NCBI RefSeq assembly: GCF_010211745.1
Contig: NZ_PDWQ01000004.1
Span: forward strand, 1-64,000
Direction: 5' to 3'
Source: Pseudoxanthomonas kalamensis DSM 18571
Lineage (GTDB): Bacteria > Pseudomonadota > Gammaproteobacteria > Xanthomonadales > Xanthomonadaceae
Length of the DNA: 64,000 nucleotides
The position numbers and the translations under genes were made by a program. Under the pieces are notes generated by a model. That model was not told where the DNA came from and did not search any database. It worked only from the letters and a program-made list of their open reading frames with translations. The first letter of the stretch is position 1. Every line of letters starts with the position of its first letter. This document shows, in pieces, positions 19,330 through 29,259 of the stretch.

Positions 19330-22300
19330 GCATCGCCGAGTTCAGCATCCGCCGTCCGGTCACCACGATCATGATGTTCGTGTCGATGTTCGTCATCGGC
19401 CTGATCGCCGCCGTGCGCCTGCCGCTGGAAGCCTTGCCGGACATCTCGGCGCCGTTCCTGTTCGTGCAGTTGCCGTACGCGGGCTCGACTCCGGAAGAGG
19501 TCGAGCGCACGATCCTGCGGCCGGCCGAGGAAACCCTGGCGACGATGCCGGGGATCAAGCGCATGTTCGGCCAGGCCAGCGCCGACGGCGCCGGCGTGTT
19601 CATCGAATTCTCGGACTGGGATCGCGACGTCGCCATCGCCGCTTCGGAAGCGCGCGAGCGGATCGACGCGATCCGTTCCGACCTGCCGGACGACCTGCAG
19701 CGCTACTTCGTATTCAAGTGGTCCAGCAGCGACCAGCCGGTGCTGCGGGTACGGCTGGCCAGCAATATCGACCTGACCGGCGCGTACGACATGATCGACC
19801 GCGAGTTCAAGCGGCCGCTGGAACGCATTCCCGGGGTCGCCAAGGTCGAAGTCTCGGGCGCGCCGCAGAGCGAGGTGGAGATCGCCATCGCCGCCGACCG
19901 CCTGACCGCGCACGGCCTGAGCCTGAACGAGCTCAGCCAGCGCCTGCAAACAATCAACTTCTCCATTTCCGCCGGACAGATCGACGACCACGGTCAGCGC
20001 CTGCGGGTGCAGCCGGTTGGCGAGTTGAAGGATCTGCAGGAACTGCGCGACCTCGTCATCAATGCCAATGGCGTGCGCCTGGGCGATATCGCCGATGTGC
20101 GCCTGAAGCCGGTGCGGATGGAATACGGGCGCCGGCTCGATGGCCAACCGGCGGTCGGCCTGGACATCTTCAAGGAGCGCAACGCCAACCTGGTGGAAGT
20201 TTCTCGCGCGGTGCTGGCCAAGGTCGACGAGATCCGCGCGCAGCCGCGCCTGAGCGACGTGCAGACCAAGGTGATCGAGAACCAGGGCGAGGCGGTGACC
20301 TCCTCGCTGCTGGAACTGGCCGAAGCCGGCGCGATCGGTCTGCTGCTGTCGATTGCGGTGCTGTTCTTCTTCCTGCGGCACTGGCCGTCGACGGCGATGG
20401 TGACCCTGGCAATCCCGATCTGTTTCGTGATGACCCTGGGCTTCATGCATTTCGCCGGCGTCACCCTCAACATCCTGACCATGATGGGCTTGCTGCTGGC
20501 GGTCGGCATGCTGGTCGACAACGCGGTGGTGGTGGTCGAAAGCATCTACCAGGAACGCGAGCGCTTCCCCGACCAGCCGGTCCGCGCCTCGATCGTCGGT
20601 ACCCGTAGCGTGGCGATTGCGCTCAGCGCCGGCACTTTGTGCCACTGCATCGTGTTCGTTCCCAATCTGTTCGGCGAAACCAACAACATCAGCATCTTCA
20701 TGTCGCAGATCGCGATCACCATTTCGGTGTCGCTGCTGGCATCGTGGCTGGTGGCAATCAGCCTGATCCCGATGCTGTCGGCGCGGATGAAGACCCCTCC
20801 GGCGGTGAACACCACCAGCGGCCTGATTCCGGCCCTGCAGCGCCGTTATGCCGGCCTGCTGCGCTGGACACTGGATCACCGCGGCTGGAGCATCCTCGGC
20901 ATCCTGCTGGTGATCCTGGTCAGCCTGTGGCCGATGACGCACACCAAGACCGACATGTTCGGCGGCAGCAAGGCTGGCGAAACGAACATCTTCTACCAGT
21001 TCAAGGGCTCGTACTCGAAGGCACAGATCTCCGACGAAGTGCTGCGGGTCGAGCAGTACCTGGACGCCAACCGCGACAAGCTGAAGATCACCCAGGTGTA
21101 CTCGTGGTTCAGCGAGCAGGGCGGTGGCGGCACCGTGGTCAAGTTCGACACCACCAACCCGGACGAGACCCAGCGTCTGACCGAGGAACTGCGCAAGGGA
21201 TTGCCGAAGTCGGCGCGCGCCGATATTGGCATCGGCGGCAACAATGGCGGCCCCGGCGGCGGCGGGGGCGGGCAGTCCAGTGGTCCAAGTGTGCAGGTCG
21301 ACCTGGTCGGCGACTCGACCCAGACGCTGGAGGAAATCGCCAGGGAGGTCATTCCGATCCTGTCGCGGCGTCCGGAGCTGCGCGACGTGCGGCTGAACAC
21401 CGGCGACCAGAACACCGAACTCAACGTTCGCGTCGATCGCGAACGCGCCGCTGCCTTCGGCTTCAACGCGCAGGATGTGGCCCAGTTCGTCGGCCTGGCG
21501 CTGCGCGGTGCGCAACTGCGCGACTATCGCCGTGGCGACACCGAAGTGTCGGTGTGGGCCAGATTCGATGGTGCCGAATCGTACAGCGCCGAGGATCTGG
21601 CCGAATTCACCGTGCGCTCCCCGAATGGCGACAACGTTCCGCTGATGTCGCTGGTGGACGTGGCAGTGACCCCTTCGGCCTCGCAGATCAATCGTCGCAA
21701 CCGCCAGACCACGCTGAGCATCCAGGCCAACCTGGCCGAGAACGTCACCGTGCCAGACGGGCGCAAGGCAATGGAAGATGCGCTGAAGGCGATGAGCTTC
21801 CCGCCGGGCTACAACTACAGCTTCGACGGCGGCAATTTCCAGGATGATGCCGAGGCAATGCAGCAGATGCTGTTCAACCTGTTGATCGCGCTGATCATGA
21901 TCTACGTGGTGATGGCGGCGGTGTTCGAATCACTGCTGTTCCCGTCGGCGATCATGAGCGGGGTGCTGTTCTCGATCTTCGGCGTGTTCTGGCTGTTCTG
22001 GATCACCGGCACGGTGTTCGGAATCATGTCCTTCATCGGCATCCTGGTGCTGATGGGCGTGGTGGTGAACAACGGTATCGTCATGGTCGAGCACATCAAC
22101 AACCTGCGGCGACGCGGCATGTCGCGCACGGATGCGCTGGTCGAGGGCAGCCGCGAACGCCTGCGGCCGATCATGATGACGATGGGCACGGCGATCCTGG
22201 CGATGGTGCCGATCTCGCTGACCAATACCCAGCTGTTCGGCGACGGTCCGGCCTATGCGCCGATGGCGCGCGCCATCGCCGGCGGTCTGGCGTTCTCCAC

Positions 22301-22445
22301 CGCGGTCAGCCTGCTGTTCCTGCCGACCATCTACGCGATCCTGGACGACTTGAGCAACGGTGTGACGCGCATGATCGCAAGAGCGCGCGGCAAGCGCGTT
22401 GCCGAATCGTCTTCCACGGAGAATGTCGCGGCGGAGGCATCGTGA
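19326..22445 (+). CDS. RND-family efflux permease (second of tandem pair)
   Basis: 1039 aa from the ATG at 19326, which overlaps the stop of the first permease. Twelve-TM RND architecture beginning MSIAEFSIRRPVTTIMMF. In TM4 the relay motif is AVGMLVDNAVVVVESI: the first Asp is kept and the second position is Asn, unlike its partner (DD). A glycine-rich loop (GGNNGGPGGGGGG, ~638-650) interrupts the second periplasmic domain. Tandem permeases with one adaptor recall MdtBC, where two RND proteins form a mixed trimer; a heteromeric pump is inferred. Confidence 0.94.
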   Translation: MSIAEFSIRRPVTTIMMFVSMFVIGLIAAVRLPLEALPDISAPFLFVQLPYAGSTPEEVERTILRPAEETLATMPGIKRMFGQASADGAGVFIEFSDWDRDVAIAASEARERIDAIRSDLPDDLQRYFVFKWSSSDQPVLRVRLASNIDLTGAYDMIDREFKRPLERIPGVAKVEVSGAPQSEVEIAIAADRLTAHGLSLNELSQRLQTINFSISAGQIDDHGQRLRVQPVGELKDLQELRDLVINANGVRLGDIADVRLKPVRMEYGRRLDGQPAVGLDIFKERNANLVEVSRAVLAKVDEIRAQPRLSDVQTKVIENQGEAVTSSLLELAEAGAIGLLLSIAVLFFFLRHWPSTAMVTLAIPICFVMTLGFMHFAGVTLNILTMMGLLLAVGMLVDNAVVVVESIYQERERFPDQPVRASIVGTRSVAIALSAGTLCHCIVFVPNLFGETNNISIFMSQIAITISVSLLASWLVAISLIPMLSARMKTPPAVNTTSGLIPALQRRYAGLLRWTLDHRGWSILGILLVILVSLWPMTHTKTDMFGGSKAGETNIFYQFKGSYSKAQISDEVLRVEQYLDANRDKLKITQVYSWFSEQGGGGTVVKFDTTNPDETQRLTEELRKGLPKSARADIGIGGNNGGPGGGGGGQSSGPSVQVDLVGDSTQTLEEIAREVIPILSRRPELRDVRLNTGDQNTELNVRVDRERAAAFGFNAQDVAQFVGLALRGAQLRDYRRGDTEVSVWARFDGAESYSAEDLAEFTVRSPNGDNVPLMSLVDVAVTPSASQINRRNRQTTLSIQANLAENVTVPDGRKAMEDALKAMSFPPGYNYSFDGGNFQDDAEAMQQMLFNLLIALIMIYVVMAAVFESLLFPSAIMSGVLFSIFGVFWLFWITGTVFGIMSFIGILVLMGVVVNNGIVMVEHINNLRRRGMSRTDALVEGSRERLRPIMMTMGTAILAMVPISLTNTQLFGDGPAYAPMARAIAGGLAFSTAVSLLFLPTIYAILDDLSNGVTRMIARARGKRVAESSSTENVAAEAS

Positions 22446-23158
22446 AGAAAACTGCGCGTCTCGCCGGCATGCTCTATCTGGTTGTGGTCGTAACCGGCAT
22501 CTTCAGCCTAGGCTACGTACCCTCGCAGGTGAATGTCGCAAACGACTGGCCCGCGACCATCGCCAACATTGTCTCGCGGGAATCGTTGTTCCGACTGGGC
22601 ATTGCTTCCTTCATGCTCGAGCAGGCCGCATTCCTGCTGTTGCCGCTGGCCCTGTACCGGATATTTGCCGATGTCGATCGCAGGGCGGCAGTCGTCATGG
22701 TCGCATTCGCGGCGGTCGGGGTTCCGCTTGCCTTGGCCGCGTTGAGTCACCGCATCGATGCGCTTTCGCTGCTGACCGACGCCGATATCGTCAAGCTGAT
22801 GGCGCCTGCGCAATTGCAGGCCATGGTTGTGCAGTCTCTGGATGCCTACGGCAATGGCCTGGTCGCGACACGGATGTTCTGGGGCCTGTGGCTGCTGCCG
22901 CTCGGCTATCTCGTGTATCGCTCTGGACGCATGCCCAGAATCCTTGGTCTGCTGTTGGTGCTCGGCTGTTTCGGCTACCTGGTCGATGTGTTCGGGGACC
23001 TGCTCGCGCCAGGCCAGTACACGGGCTCCGCATTCGCCCAATACGTGACGCTTCCGGCCTCGATCGGCGAAATCGGCACCTGCCTATGGTTGCTTGTGGC
23101 CGGCGTGCGGGTTTCCGGCAAGCCGGATTCACATCGGACAGCCACCGCTACGCATTGA
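22442..23158 (+). CDS. DUF4386 family membrane protein
   Basis: 238 aa, GTG start overlapping the RND permease stop (GTGA). It begins MKKTARLAGMLYLVVVVTGI, the usual start of DUF4386 proteins, and has about six hydrophobic segments. The biochemical role is unknown. Translational coupling to an efflux pump is notable, although the family is often found without one. It ends the RND operon, 61 nt before the convergent recQ. Confidence 0.82.
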   Translation: MKKTARLAGMLYLVVVVTGIFSLGYVPSQVNVANDWPATIANIVSRESLFRLGIASFMLEQAAFLLLPLALYRIFADVDRRAAVVMVAFAAVGVPLALAALSHRIDALSLLTDADIVKLMAPAQLQAMVVQSLDAYGNGLVATRMFWGLWLLPLGYLVYRSGRMPRILGLLLVLGCFGYLVDVFGDLLAPGQYTGSAFAQYVTLPASIGEIGTCLWLLVAGVRVSGKPDSHRTATATH

Positions 23159-23219
23159 TTCGTATCGCTTGGCGCACCGGTGGAAGTTCCGAATGCCTGT
23201 CCTTTCCACCCACCGACGA

Positions 23220-25034
23220 TCACTCGTTGACACGCTCGCGGACCCGTGCCAGCACCCGCTCGCCGTAACGCTCCAGCTTGCCGGCGCCGATCCCGCCGAT
23301 CTCGGCCAGCGCATCCGGATCGCGGGGGCGATGCAGGGCGATTTCGTGCAGGGTGCGATCGTGGAAGATGACGTAGGCCGGCACGTTCTGCTCGCGCGCC
23401 AGTTCGGCACGCAGTTCGCGCAACGACTGGAACAGCGCCAAGCCGGCTGGATCGAGGTCGGCCATCGCCTGCAAAGCGCCGCGTGAGGCGCTGCCGCGGC
23501 TTCGTCTTGGTAAGGGATCGCGGCGCAGGAAGACCGGTTGCTCTCCGCGCAGCACCGCACGGCTGGCCGCGGTCAGGCGCAGGCCGCCGTAGCCCTCGCT
23601 GTCCACCGCCAGCAAGCCCTGCGCCACCAGTTGCCGGAACACGCTGCGCCAGGCGCGCGCATCCAGGTCGCTGCCAACGCCCCAGGTGCTGAGCAGGTGA
23701 TGGTCGAAGCGATGGATGCGCTCGCTGTCGCTGCCACGCAGGATGTCGATCAGATGCGCCGCGCCGAAGCGCTGGCCGCTGCGATAGACGCAGCTCAATG
23801 CCTTCTGCGCAACAGTACTCGCATCCCAGGTCTGCGGCGGTTCCAGGCAGTTGTCGCAATTGCCGCATGGCTGCGGATAGGTCTCGCCGAAGGCTTCCAG
23901 CAGCACCTGACGCCGGCAGCGAATGGTTTCGCAATAGCCGAGCAGCGCGTCCAGCCTGCGGTGTTCCAGCCGCTTGCGCTCCTCGCCGGCTTCGGACTGG
24001 TCGATCATCTGTCGCAACAGCACCAGATCGCCCAGTCCGTAGCACATCCAGGCCTCGGCCGGTTCGCCGTCGCGACCGGCGCGACCGGTCTCCTGGTAGT
24101 AACCCTCCAGCGACTTGGGCAGGTCGAGATGGGCAACGAAACGCACGTCCGGCTTGTCGATCCCCATGCCGAAGGCGATGGTGGCCACCACGACCACGCC
24201 ATCGCCACGCAGGAAACGGCGCTGGTTGTCCGCACGCACGCCCGCGTCCATGCCGGCATGGTAGGGCAGGGAATCGACACCATGCTCCTTTAGGAACTCG
24301 GCCGTTTCCTCCACCTTGCGCCGCGACAGGCAGTAGACGATGCCGGCTTCGCCGGGATGCTCCTGCACCAGCCGCAGCAGTTGCCGGCGCGCATCGTCCT
24401 TCTGCACGATCCGGTAGCGGATATTGGGGCGATCGAACGAGCTGACGAAGCGGCGCGCCTGCTGCAACTGCAGGCGTTCGGCGATCTCGTGCTGGGTCGG
24501 CGGATCGGCGGTCGCGGTCAATGCAATCCGCGGCACCTGCGGCCAGCGCTGGTGCAACACGGTCAGTTCGCGGTATTCGGGACGGAAGTCGTGGCCCCAC
24601 TGCGATACGCAGTGCGCCTCGTCGATGGCGAACAGGGCGACCGGGACGCGTTCCAGCATCGACAGGAAGCGCGGAGTCAGCAGCCGTTCGGGGGCGACGT
24701 ACAGCAGATCCAGTTCACCAGCCAGCAGCTGACGTTCAACGCTGGCCGCCTGTTCCGCGTCAAGGCTGGAATTGAGGCAGGCCGCGCGCACGCCGAGCTG
24801 GCGCAGGGCTTCGACCTGGTCCTGCATCAGCGCGATCAGCGGCGAGACCACGATCGCGGTGCCGTCGCGCAGCAGGGCAGGCAATTGGTAACACAGCGAC
24901 TTGCCGGCACCAGTCGGCATCAGCACCAAGGCATCGTGGCCGGCGGCGACGTGTTCGACGATGGCGGCCTGCTGGCCACGGAATTCGCCGTGGCCGAAGA
25001 CGCGGCGCAAGGTTTCGCGGGCGGGGTCAGTCAC
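23220..25034 (-). CDS. recQ: ATP-dependent DNA helicase RecQ
   Basis: 604 aa, GTG start, matching E. coli RecQ (609 aa). Superfamily 2 3'-5' helicase that unwinds recombination and stalled-fork intermediates. Motif I is [15 protein letters not shown], the DEAH box is [20 protein letters not shown], and motif VI is [13 protein letters not shown] zinc-binding RQC segment has cysteines in [12 protein letters not shown] and CGNCDNC. A C-terminal HRDC domain starts near [12 protein letters not shown]. It converges on the DUF4386 gene; the next gene upstream (TraB family) ends 31 nt before its start. Confidence 0.97.
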   Translation of the reverse strand: MTDPARETLRRVFGHGEFRGQQAAIVEHVAAGHDALVLMPTGAGKSLCYQLPALLRDGTAIVVSPLIALMQDQVEALRQLGVRAACLNSSLDAEQAASVERQLLAGELDLLYVAPERLLTPRFLSMLERVPVALFAIDEAHCVSQWGHDFRPEYRELTVLHQRWPQVPRIALTATADPPTQHEIAERLQLQQARRFVSSFDRPNIRYRIVQKDDARRQLLRLVQEHPGEAGIVYCLSRRKVEETAEFLKEHGVDSLPYHAGMDAGVRADNQRRFLRGDGVVVVATIAFGMGIDKPDVRFVAHLDLPKSLEGYYQETGRAGRDGEPAEAWMCYGLGDLVLLRQMIDQSEAGEERKRLEHRRLDALLGYCETIRCRRQVLLEAFGETYPQPCGNCDNCLEPPQTWDASTVAQKALSCVYRSGQRFGAAHLIDILRGSDSERIHRFDHHLLSTWGVGSDLDARAWRSVFRQLVAQGLLAVDSEGYGGLRLTAASRAVLRGEQPVFLRRDPLPRRSRGSASRGALQAMADLDPAGLALFQSLRELRAELAREQNVPAYVIFHDRTLHEIALHRPRDPDALAEIGGIGAGKLERYGERVLARVRERVNE

Positions 25035-25065
25035 GATCCGTGCAGGGCGCGGGCGCCGATGCCGC

Positions 25066-26280
25066 TCACACCAGTTTCCCGAGCATGCGCAGGCCGCCGG
25101 TCCACACGCCGATGGCGGTGCCCATGCTGGTCAGGAAGAAGTTCAGCACCAGCCGCGCCACCCGGTTTTTCCACCAGCCCTTCCAGTGCTGCACGTCGTC
25201 GCGCAGGGCCAGGAAGTCGGCATAGGTCGGCTTGCGCAGATTGGCCTCGACGAAGGCGCTGACGGTGCCCGAGGCCAATGCCGGATGCAGCGGCGTCAGC
25301 GGCGAGGAGACGAAGGCGGCGAGGATGCTCAGCGGATGTCCGCCGGCGATGGCGCAGCCGATCGCACCGAGCACGCCGGTGGCCAGCACCCATTGCAGCA
25401 GCAGGTCGGCGCCGACATCGACGCCGCCTTTCCAGAATCCCCAGACGAAGCCACCGAGCAGGAAGGCGCCGATCACCAGTTCCATCCACGGCACTTTCGA
25501 CTTCGGCTTGACCGTTTCCAGTTCGCGCTCGACCTCGGCCGGCGCATCGGTGTCGGCGGCCAGATGCGTTTCCATCCCGGCCAGATGACCGGCGCCGACC
25601 ACCGCCAGCACCTCGCGTGGCTTCGGTTCGATCTGCGCGAGGGCACGCAATTTGGCCGCCATGTAGCGGTCGCGTTCGGCGATCAGGGCCTGGTACAGGG
25701 CAGGGCTGCCCTGGGCGAATTCGCCGAAGGCCGATTCCAGCATGTCGCCCTGCTTGAGCTTCTCGATCTCGTCGTCCTCGACATCCTCGTCGACCAGCAG
25801 GGTGGCCAGCAGGCCGGTGCTGAGCTTGGCGCGGCTCCACCAACCCAGTTCCTGCAGGGCGCGACGGAAGGTCAGACCGACCTCGCGGTCGATCAGGTGC
25901 ATCGCCAGCCCCTGTTCGCGCGCCTGCAGCACCGCGGTCTTCAGTTCGGCGCCGGGCTCGACTTCCAGTTGTTCGGCCAGCCGGCGCTGGTAGGCGGCCA
26001 GCGCCAGGTTGGCGGCGAACATCGGCGTGCGGTTCTCGCGGATGACCTTGACGATGTCCAGCCGCGCCAGCGCATCGGGATCGGTCAATGCCTGCAGCCG
26101 ACCCGCATCCAGTTCCACCGCGACGGTGTCGAATGCGTCGCTGGAGATCGCCGCCTGCACGGCTTCGACGCTGGCGCGCGACACGTGCGCGGTGCCCAAC
26201 AGGGTATAGCGCACGCCGTCGCGCTCGACGATGCGGTGCGGCTGGTCCTGCCAGCCGGTGTCGCCGGTCTCGCTCATCAT
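25066..26280 (-). CDS. TraB/PrgY-family protein
   Basis: 404 aa. The N-terminal half is a TraB-type domain with the conserved GxxH motifs seen in [17 protein letters not shown] and [18 protein letters not shown]. The C-terminal ~150 residues have three or four membrane helices ([18 protein letters not shown] onward). Bacterial relatives such as PrgY act on peptide pheromones and the fold is proposed to be metalloprotease-like; the substrate here is unknown. The ATG at 26280 overlaps the stop of the acetyltransferase gene, so a much longer upstream reading is rejected. Confidence 0.85.
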   Translation of the reverse strand: MMSETGDTGWQDQPHRIVERDGVRYTLLGTAHVSRASVEAVQAAISSDAFDTVAVELDAGRLQALTDPDALARLDIVKVIRENRTPMFAANLALAAYQRRLAEQLEVEPGAELKTAVLQAREQGLAMHLIDREVGLTFRRALQELGWWSRAKLSTGLLATLLVDEDVEDDEIEKLKQGDMLESAFGEFAQGSPALYQALIAERDRYMAAKLRALAQIEPKPREVLAVVGAGHLAGMETHLAADTDAPAEVERELETVKPKSKVPWMELVIGAFLLGGFVWGFWKGGVDVGADLLLQWVLATGVLGAIGCAIAGGHPLSILAAFVSSPLTPLHPALASGTVSAFVEANLRKPTYADFLALRDDVQHWKGWWKNRVARLVLNFFLTSMGTAIGVWTGGLRMLGKLV

Positions 26281-26810
26281 GTCTCCAGTTGCGGTTCGCG
26301 GTCGGCGCCAGGGCCCAAGGCGCGTTGCATGAATACGGTGTCCAGCCAGCGTTGCTGCTTCCAGGCGATGGCGACGAAGGTGCCGACGTGACGGAAGCCG
26401 AAGCGCTCGTGCAGCTTGATCGAGGCGATATTGGTCGGTTCGCCGATCACCGCGACCATCTGCCGGAAGTCGCGCGCCTCGCATGCCTCAATCAGCCGGC
26501 CCAGCAGCGCCGCACCGACGCCGCGTCCTTGCAGTCCGCTGGCGACGTAGACCGAATTTTCCACCACCCAGCGATAGGCGGCACGGCTGCGGAAGCTGCT
26601 CGCATAGGCATAGCCGGCGAATTGCCCATCCAGTTCGGCGCACAGATAGGGATAGCCGCCGGCAAGCACGTCGCGCATTCGCCGCCGCATTTCCGCCGTG
26701 TCCGGCGCCTCGTACTCGTAAGTATTGACGCGCTCGAGCACTTCTTCGGCATAGATCACGGCGATGGCCGGCACATCGGCCTCGCCCGCATCGCGTACGA
26801 CCAGCGCCAT
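26277..26810 (-). CDS. GNAT-family N-acetyltransferase (phosphinothricin acetyltransferase-like)
   Basis: 177 aa. GCN5-related fold with the acetyl-CoA binding motif A in VYVASGLQGRGVGAALLGRL and a Pat/Bar-like N-terminus (VIYAEEVLERVNTYEYEAP). Members acetylate glutamate analogues, methionine derivatives or other small amines; the substrate here is not known. Its start overlaps the aguB stop by one base and its stop overlaps the TraB start, so the three genes are translated as a unit. Confidence 0.9.
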   Translation of the reverse strand: MALVVRDAGEADVPAIAVIYAEEVLERVNTYEYEAPDTAEMRRRMRDVLAGGYPYLCAELDGQFAGYAYASSFRSRAAYRWVVENSVYVASGLQGRGVGAALLGRLIEACEARDFRQMVAVIGEPTNIASIKLHERFGFRHVGTFVAIAWKQQRWLDTVFMQRALGPGADREPQLET

Positions 26811-27694
26811 CAATCGATGTAACGCTTCAGCAGGCCGCCGTACGCGTCGATACGGCGATCGCGCAGGAACGGCCAGATCCGGCGCACGTGCTCGCTGCGG
26901 CCCAGGTCCACCTCGGCCGTCAGGATCGTCGTCGCGGTGTCCGCCTGGGCCAGGTATTCGCCCTGCGGCCCCAGCACGTGACTGTGACCCCAGAAATCGA
27001 TGCCCGAAGCGCCCAGCGGCGATGCTTCGTGGCCGACCCGGTTGCACGACAGCACCGGCAGGCCGTTGGCGACCGCATGTCCGCGGTGGCTCAGCAGCCA
27101 GGCGTCGCGCTGGCGGGTCTTTTCGTCTTCCGCATCATCCGGGTCCCAGCCGATCGCGGTGGGGTAGAGCAGCAGTTCGGCGCCGGCCAGCGCCATCAGC
27201 CGCGCCGCCTCCGGGTACCACTGGTCCCAGCACACCAGCACGCCGAGGCGGCCGACCGAAGTGTCGATCGGGGTGAAACCGAGATCGCCCGGGGTGAAGT
27301 AGAACTTCTCGTAGAAACCCGGATCGTCCGGGATGTGCATCTTGCGGTACTTGCCGGCGATGCTGCCGTCGGCCTCGAAGACCACCGCAGTGTTGTGGTA
27401 CAGGCCGGTGGCGCGGCGCTCGAACAGCGAGCTGACCAGCACCACGCCGTGCCGCTGGGCCAGCTTGCCGAGGCGATTGGTGCTGGGGCCGGGAATCGGT
27501 TCGGCGTGCTCGAATTCGTCCACCGCCTCGTGCTGGCAGAAGTAGGCGCCGTTGTGCAATTCCTGCAGCAGTACCAGCTTAACGCCGGATTTTGCGGCCT
27601 CGGCCACCCGTGCTTCGATCACGGCCAGATTGGCCTCGGCATCGCCGTGGTTGGTTTCCTGCACCAGGGCAACGGGAAGGGTCTTGGTGTTCAT
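26810..27694 (-). CDS. aguB: N-carbamoylputrescine amidase
   Basis: 294-aa nitrilase-superfamily enzyme that hydrolyses N-carbamoylputrescine to putrescine, CO2 and ammonia. The catalytic triad is visible: Glu in LVLLQELHNG, Lys in GKYRKMHIPDDP, Cys in VLVCWDQWYPEA. The pairing with aguA immediately upstream fixes the pathway arginine -> agmatine -> N-carbamoylputrescine -> putrescine. Confidence 0.95.
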   Translation of the reverse strand: MNTKTLPVALVQETNHGDAEANLAVIEARVAEAAKSGVKLVLLQELHNGAYFCQHEAVDEFEHAEPIPGPSTNRLGKLAQRHGVVLVSSLFERRATGLYHNTAVVFEADGSIAGKYRKMHIPDDPGFYEKFYFTPGDLGFTPIDTSVGRLGVLVCWDQWYPEAARLMALAGAELLLYPTAIGWDPDDAEDEKTRQRDAWLLSHRGHAVANGLPVLSCNRVGHEASPLGASGIDFWGHSHVLGPQGEYLAQADTATTILTAEVDLGRSEHVRRIWPFLRDRRIDAYGGLLKRYID

Positions 27695-27704
27695 GGATGC
27701 AATT

Positions 27705-27730
27705 GTAGGTCGGGCTCGGGCCCGACCTAC
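27705..27730. repeat. REP-like palindrome overlapping the aguA stop codon
   Basis: A perfect 11-bp inverted repeat, GTAGGTCGGGC (27705-27715) and GCCCGACCTAC (27720-27730), has a 4-nt loop TCGG. A 5' GTAG next to a GC palindrome is the hallmark of REP elements mobilised by RAYT transposases, for example the SMAG repeats of Stenotrophomonas. It fills the aguA-aguB gap and its last bases form the aguA stop. It could attenuate or stabilise the operon mRNA. Confidence 0.7.
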
Positions 27731-28758
27731 ACCAACCCTTCGGGAAGCTGCATGGTGATGCAGTGCAGACTGCCGTTCTGCCAGATCAGCGGACGGCACG
27801 GGACTGGCACGATCTCGCGGTCCGGGAAGGCAGCCGCGAGCACCGCAGCGGCGGCGGCATCGGCCGGATCGTCGTAGGCCGGCATCAACACCGCACCATT
27901 GACGATCAGGAAGTTGGCGTAGGACGCGGCCAAGCGCCGACCTTCGTCGAGGATCGGCTGCGCCCACGGCAGCGGGAACAACCGATAGGGGGCACCGTCG
28001 CGGGTGCGCAGCGCGGCCAGCTCGGCGGCCATTGCCTGCAACTCGGCATGATGGGCGTCGCTGGCATCGTCGCAGGCCTGGTAGACGATGGCGTCCTCGG
28101 CGGCGAAGCGCGCCAGGGTGTCGATATGGGCGTCGGTGTCGTCGCCTTCCAGATAGCCATGATCCAGCCACAGCACCCGGTCCTGCATCAGCCAGATGCC
28201 CAGGGCGGCGGCCAGACGCTCCCGGGTCTCGTTCGGATGGCGTTCGTGCAGGCAGCGCCAGGTGGTCAGCAGAGTGCCGGCACCGTCGGTCTCGATGGCA
28301 CCACCTTCCAAGGAAAAATCAATACTTTGAACGAAATAGTTGCGAAACAAGTTCATGCCGGACAACTCGCCGACCAGGCGGTCGTCGCGGCTGGCCTCGA
28401 ACTTGCCGCCCCAGCCGGTGAAGCGGAAGTCCAGCAGCTTGAAGTTGCCGTTGTTGCGCAGACTGATCGGCCCCGAGTCGCGCAGCCAGGTATCGTCGTA
28501 TTCGACGAACGGGACGAAGCGGACCCGGCCCATGTCGACCCGCGCCGAGCGCAGGCGCGCTTCGGCATAGGTCTGCAGATCCTCGTCGGCGACGCAGATG
28601 ACCACCGGCTGGAAGCGGCAGATCGCGGCGACCAGGGCGACATAGGTCTCCTCGACTTCACCCAGACACGGGGCCCAGTCGGTGTTCTCGTTCGGCCAGG
28701 CGATCAGGACCGCGGACTGGGGTTCCCACTCCGCGGGAAAACGGTAGGCGTCGGTCAT
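27727..28758 (-). CDS. aguA: Agmatine deiminase
   Basis: 343-aa member of the guanidino-group-modifying superfamily that converts agmatine to N-carbamoylputrescine and ammonia. Signatures: AEWEPQSAVLIAWPNENTDW at the start, TWLRDSGPI (active-site Asp), LDHGYLEGDDTDAHIDTLAR (His and Asp) and the nucleophilic Cys in NGSLHCITMQLPEG at the C-terminus. It leads the polyamine operon aguA-aguB-GNAT-traB. Confidence 0.96.
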   Translation of the reverse strand: MTDAYRFPAEWEPQSAVLIAWPNENTDWAPCLGEVEETYVALVAAICRFQPVVICVADEDLQTYAEARLRSARVDMGRVRFVPFVEYDDTWLRDSGPISLRNNGNFKLLDFRFTGWGGKFEASRDDRLVGELSGMNLFRNYFVQSIDFSLEGGAIETDGAGTLLTTWRCLHERHPNETRERLAAALGIWLMQDRVLWLDHGYLEGDDTDAHIDTLARFAAEDAIVYQACDDASDAHHAELQAMAAELAALRTRDGAPYRLFPLPWAQPILDEGRRLAASYANFLIVNGAVLMPAYDDPADAAAAAVLAAAFPDREIVPVPCRPLIWQNGSLHCITMQLPEGLV

Positions 28759-28792
28759 GGGGAGGGACTGGAACGGTACGGTACTGCCGCGA

Positions 28793-29119
28793 TCAGCGGA
28801 CCGGCGGCTTCGGGCCGATCTCGTCCGGGCCGGCCTGGTTGACCACCACGTCGATGACCCGGTTCTTTTCGAAATAGACCGTATAGCCCGGGTAGACCCA
28901 GCGATGGATCACCGGCCAATGCCGCGACTGGCCGCCGCGCGGTTCCAGCTTCTGCTGCGGAGCACCGAACCGGGCCGCGACCTGGTCGGCGCTCATGCCG
29001 CGACCGGGCACGTTGCCGGCGGGGGTCTGGACGCGATCGACCAGCAGGGTTTCGGCCTGCAGCGGAACGGCCAAGCCAAGCAACAGGACGAAGGGCAGGG
29101 CAAGGATTGGGCGACGCAT
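28793..29119 (-). CDS. Hypothetical exported protein
   Basis: 108 aa with a clear Sec signal peptide (MRRPILALPFVLLLGLAVPL, cleavage after LQA). The mature part resembles small SmpA/OmlA-type periplasmic domains (MSADQVAARFGAPQQK, then VYPGYTVYFEKNRVIDVVV), where a DVAARFGAP-like start precedes a beta sheet. It is probably periplasmic; role unknown. It lies 34 nt upstream of aguA on the same strand. Confidence 0.78.
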   Translation of the reverse strand: MRRPILALPFVLLLGLAVPLQAETLLVDRVQTPAGNVPGRGMSADQVAARFGAPQQKLEPRGGQSRHWPVIHRWVYPGYTVYFEKNRVIDVVVNQAGPDEIGPKPPVR

Positions 29120-29197
29120 CGGCTGGCTCCCCCGCGGCGCGGGACTGGACATGGACACTGTTATAGCAAATGCCGGATCGGCAGGGTGCGAAAACGG

Positions 29198-29221
29198 GAA
29201 AGCCGCCCGGAGGCGGCTTTC
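29198..29221 (-). terminator. Terminator of rpmJ
   Basis: A 10-bp stem GAAAGCCGCC / GGCGGCTTTC with CGGA loop lies 39 nt past the rpmJ stop; on the minus strand the stem ends in CTTTC and CGTTTTCG follows. Confidence 0.7.
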
Positions 29222-29259
29222 CAATCTGCAACGGCCGCGCCGGGGCGCTGGCCGGCGTC

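Noticed and set aside
23159-23219. Terminator between DUF4386 gene and recQ
   Set aside because: No convincing stem with T-run was found in the 61-nt gap.
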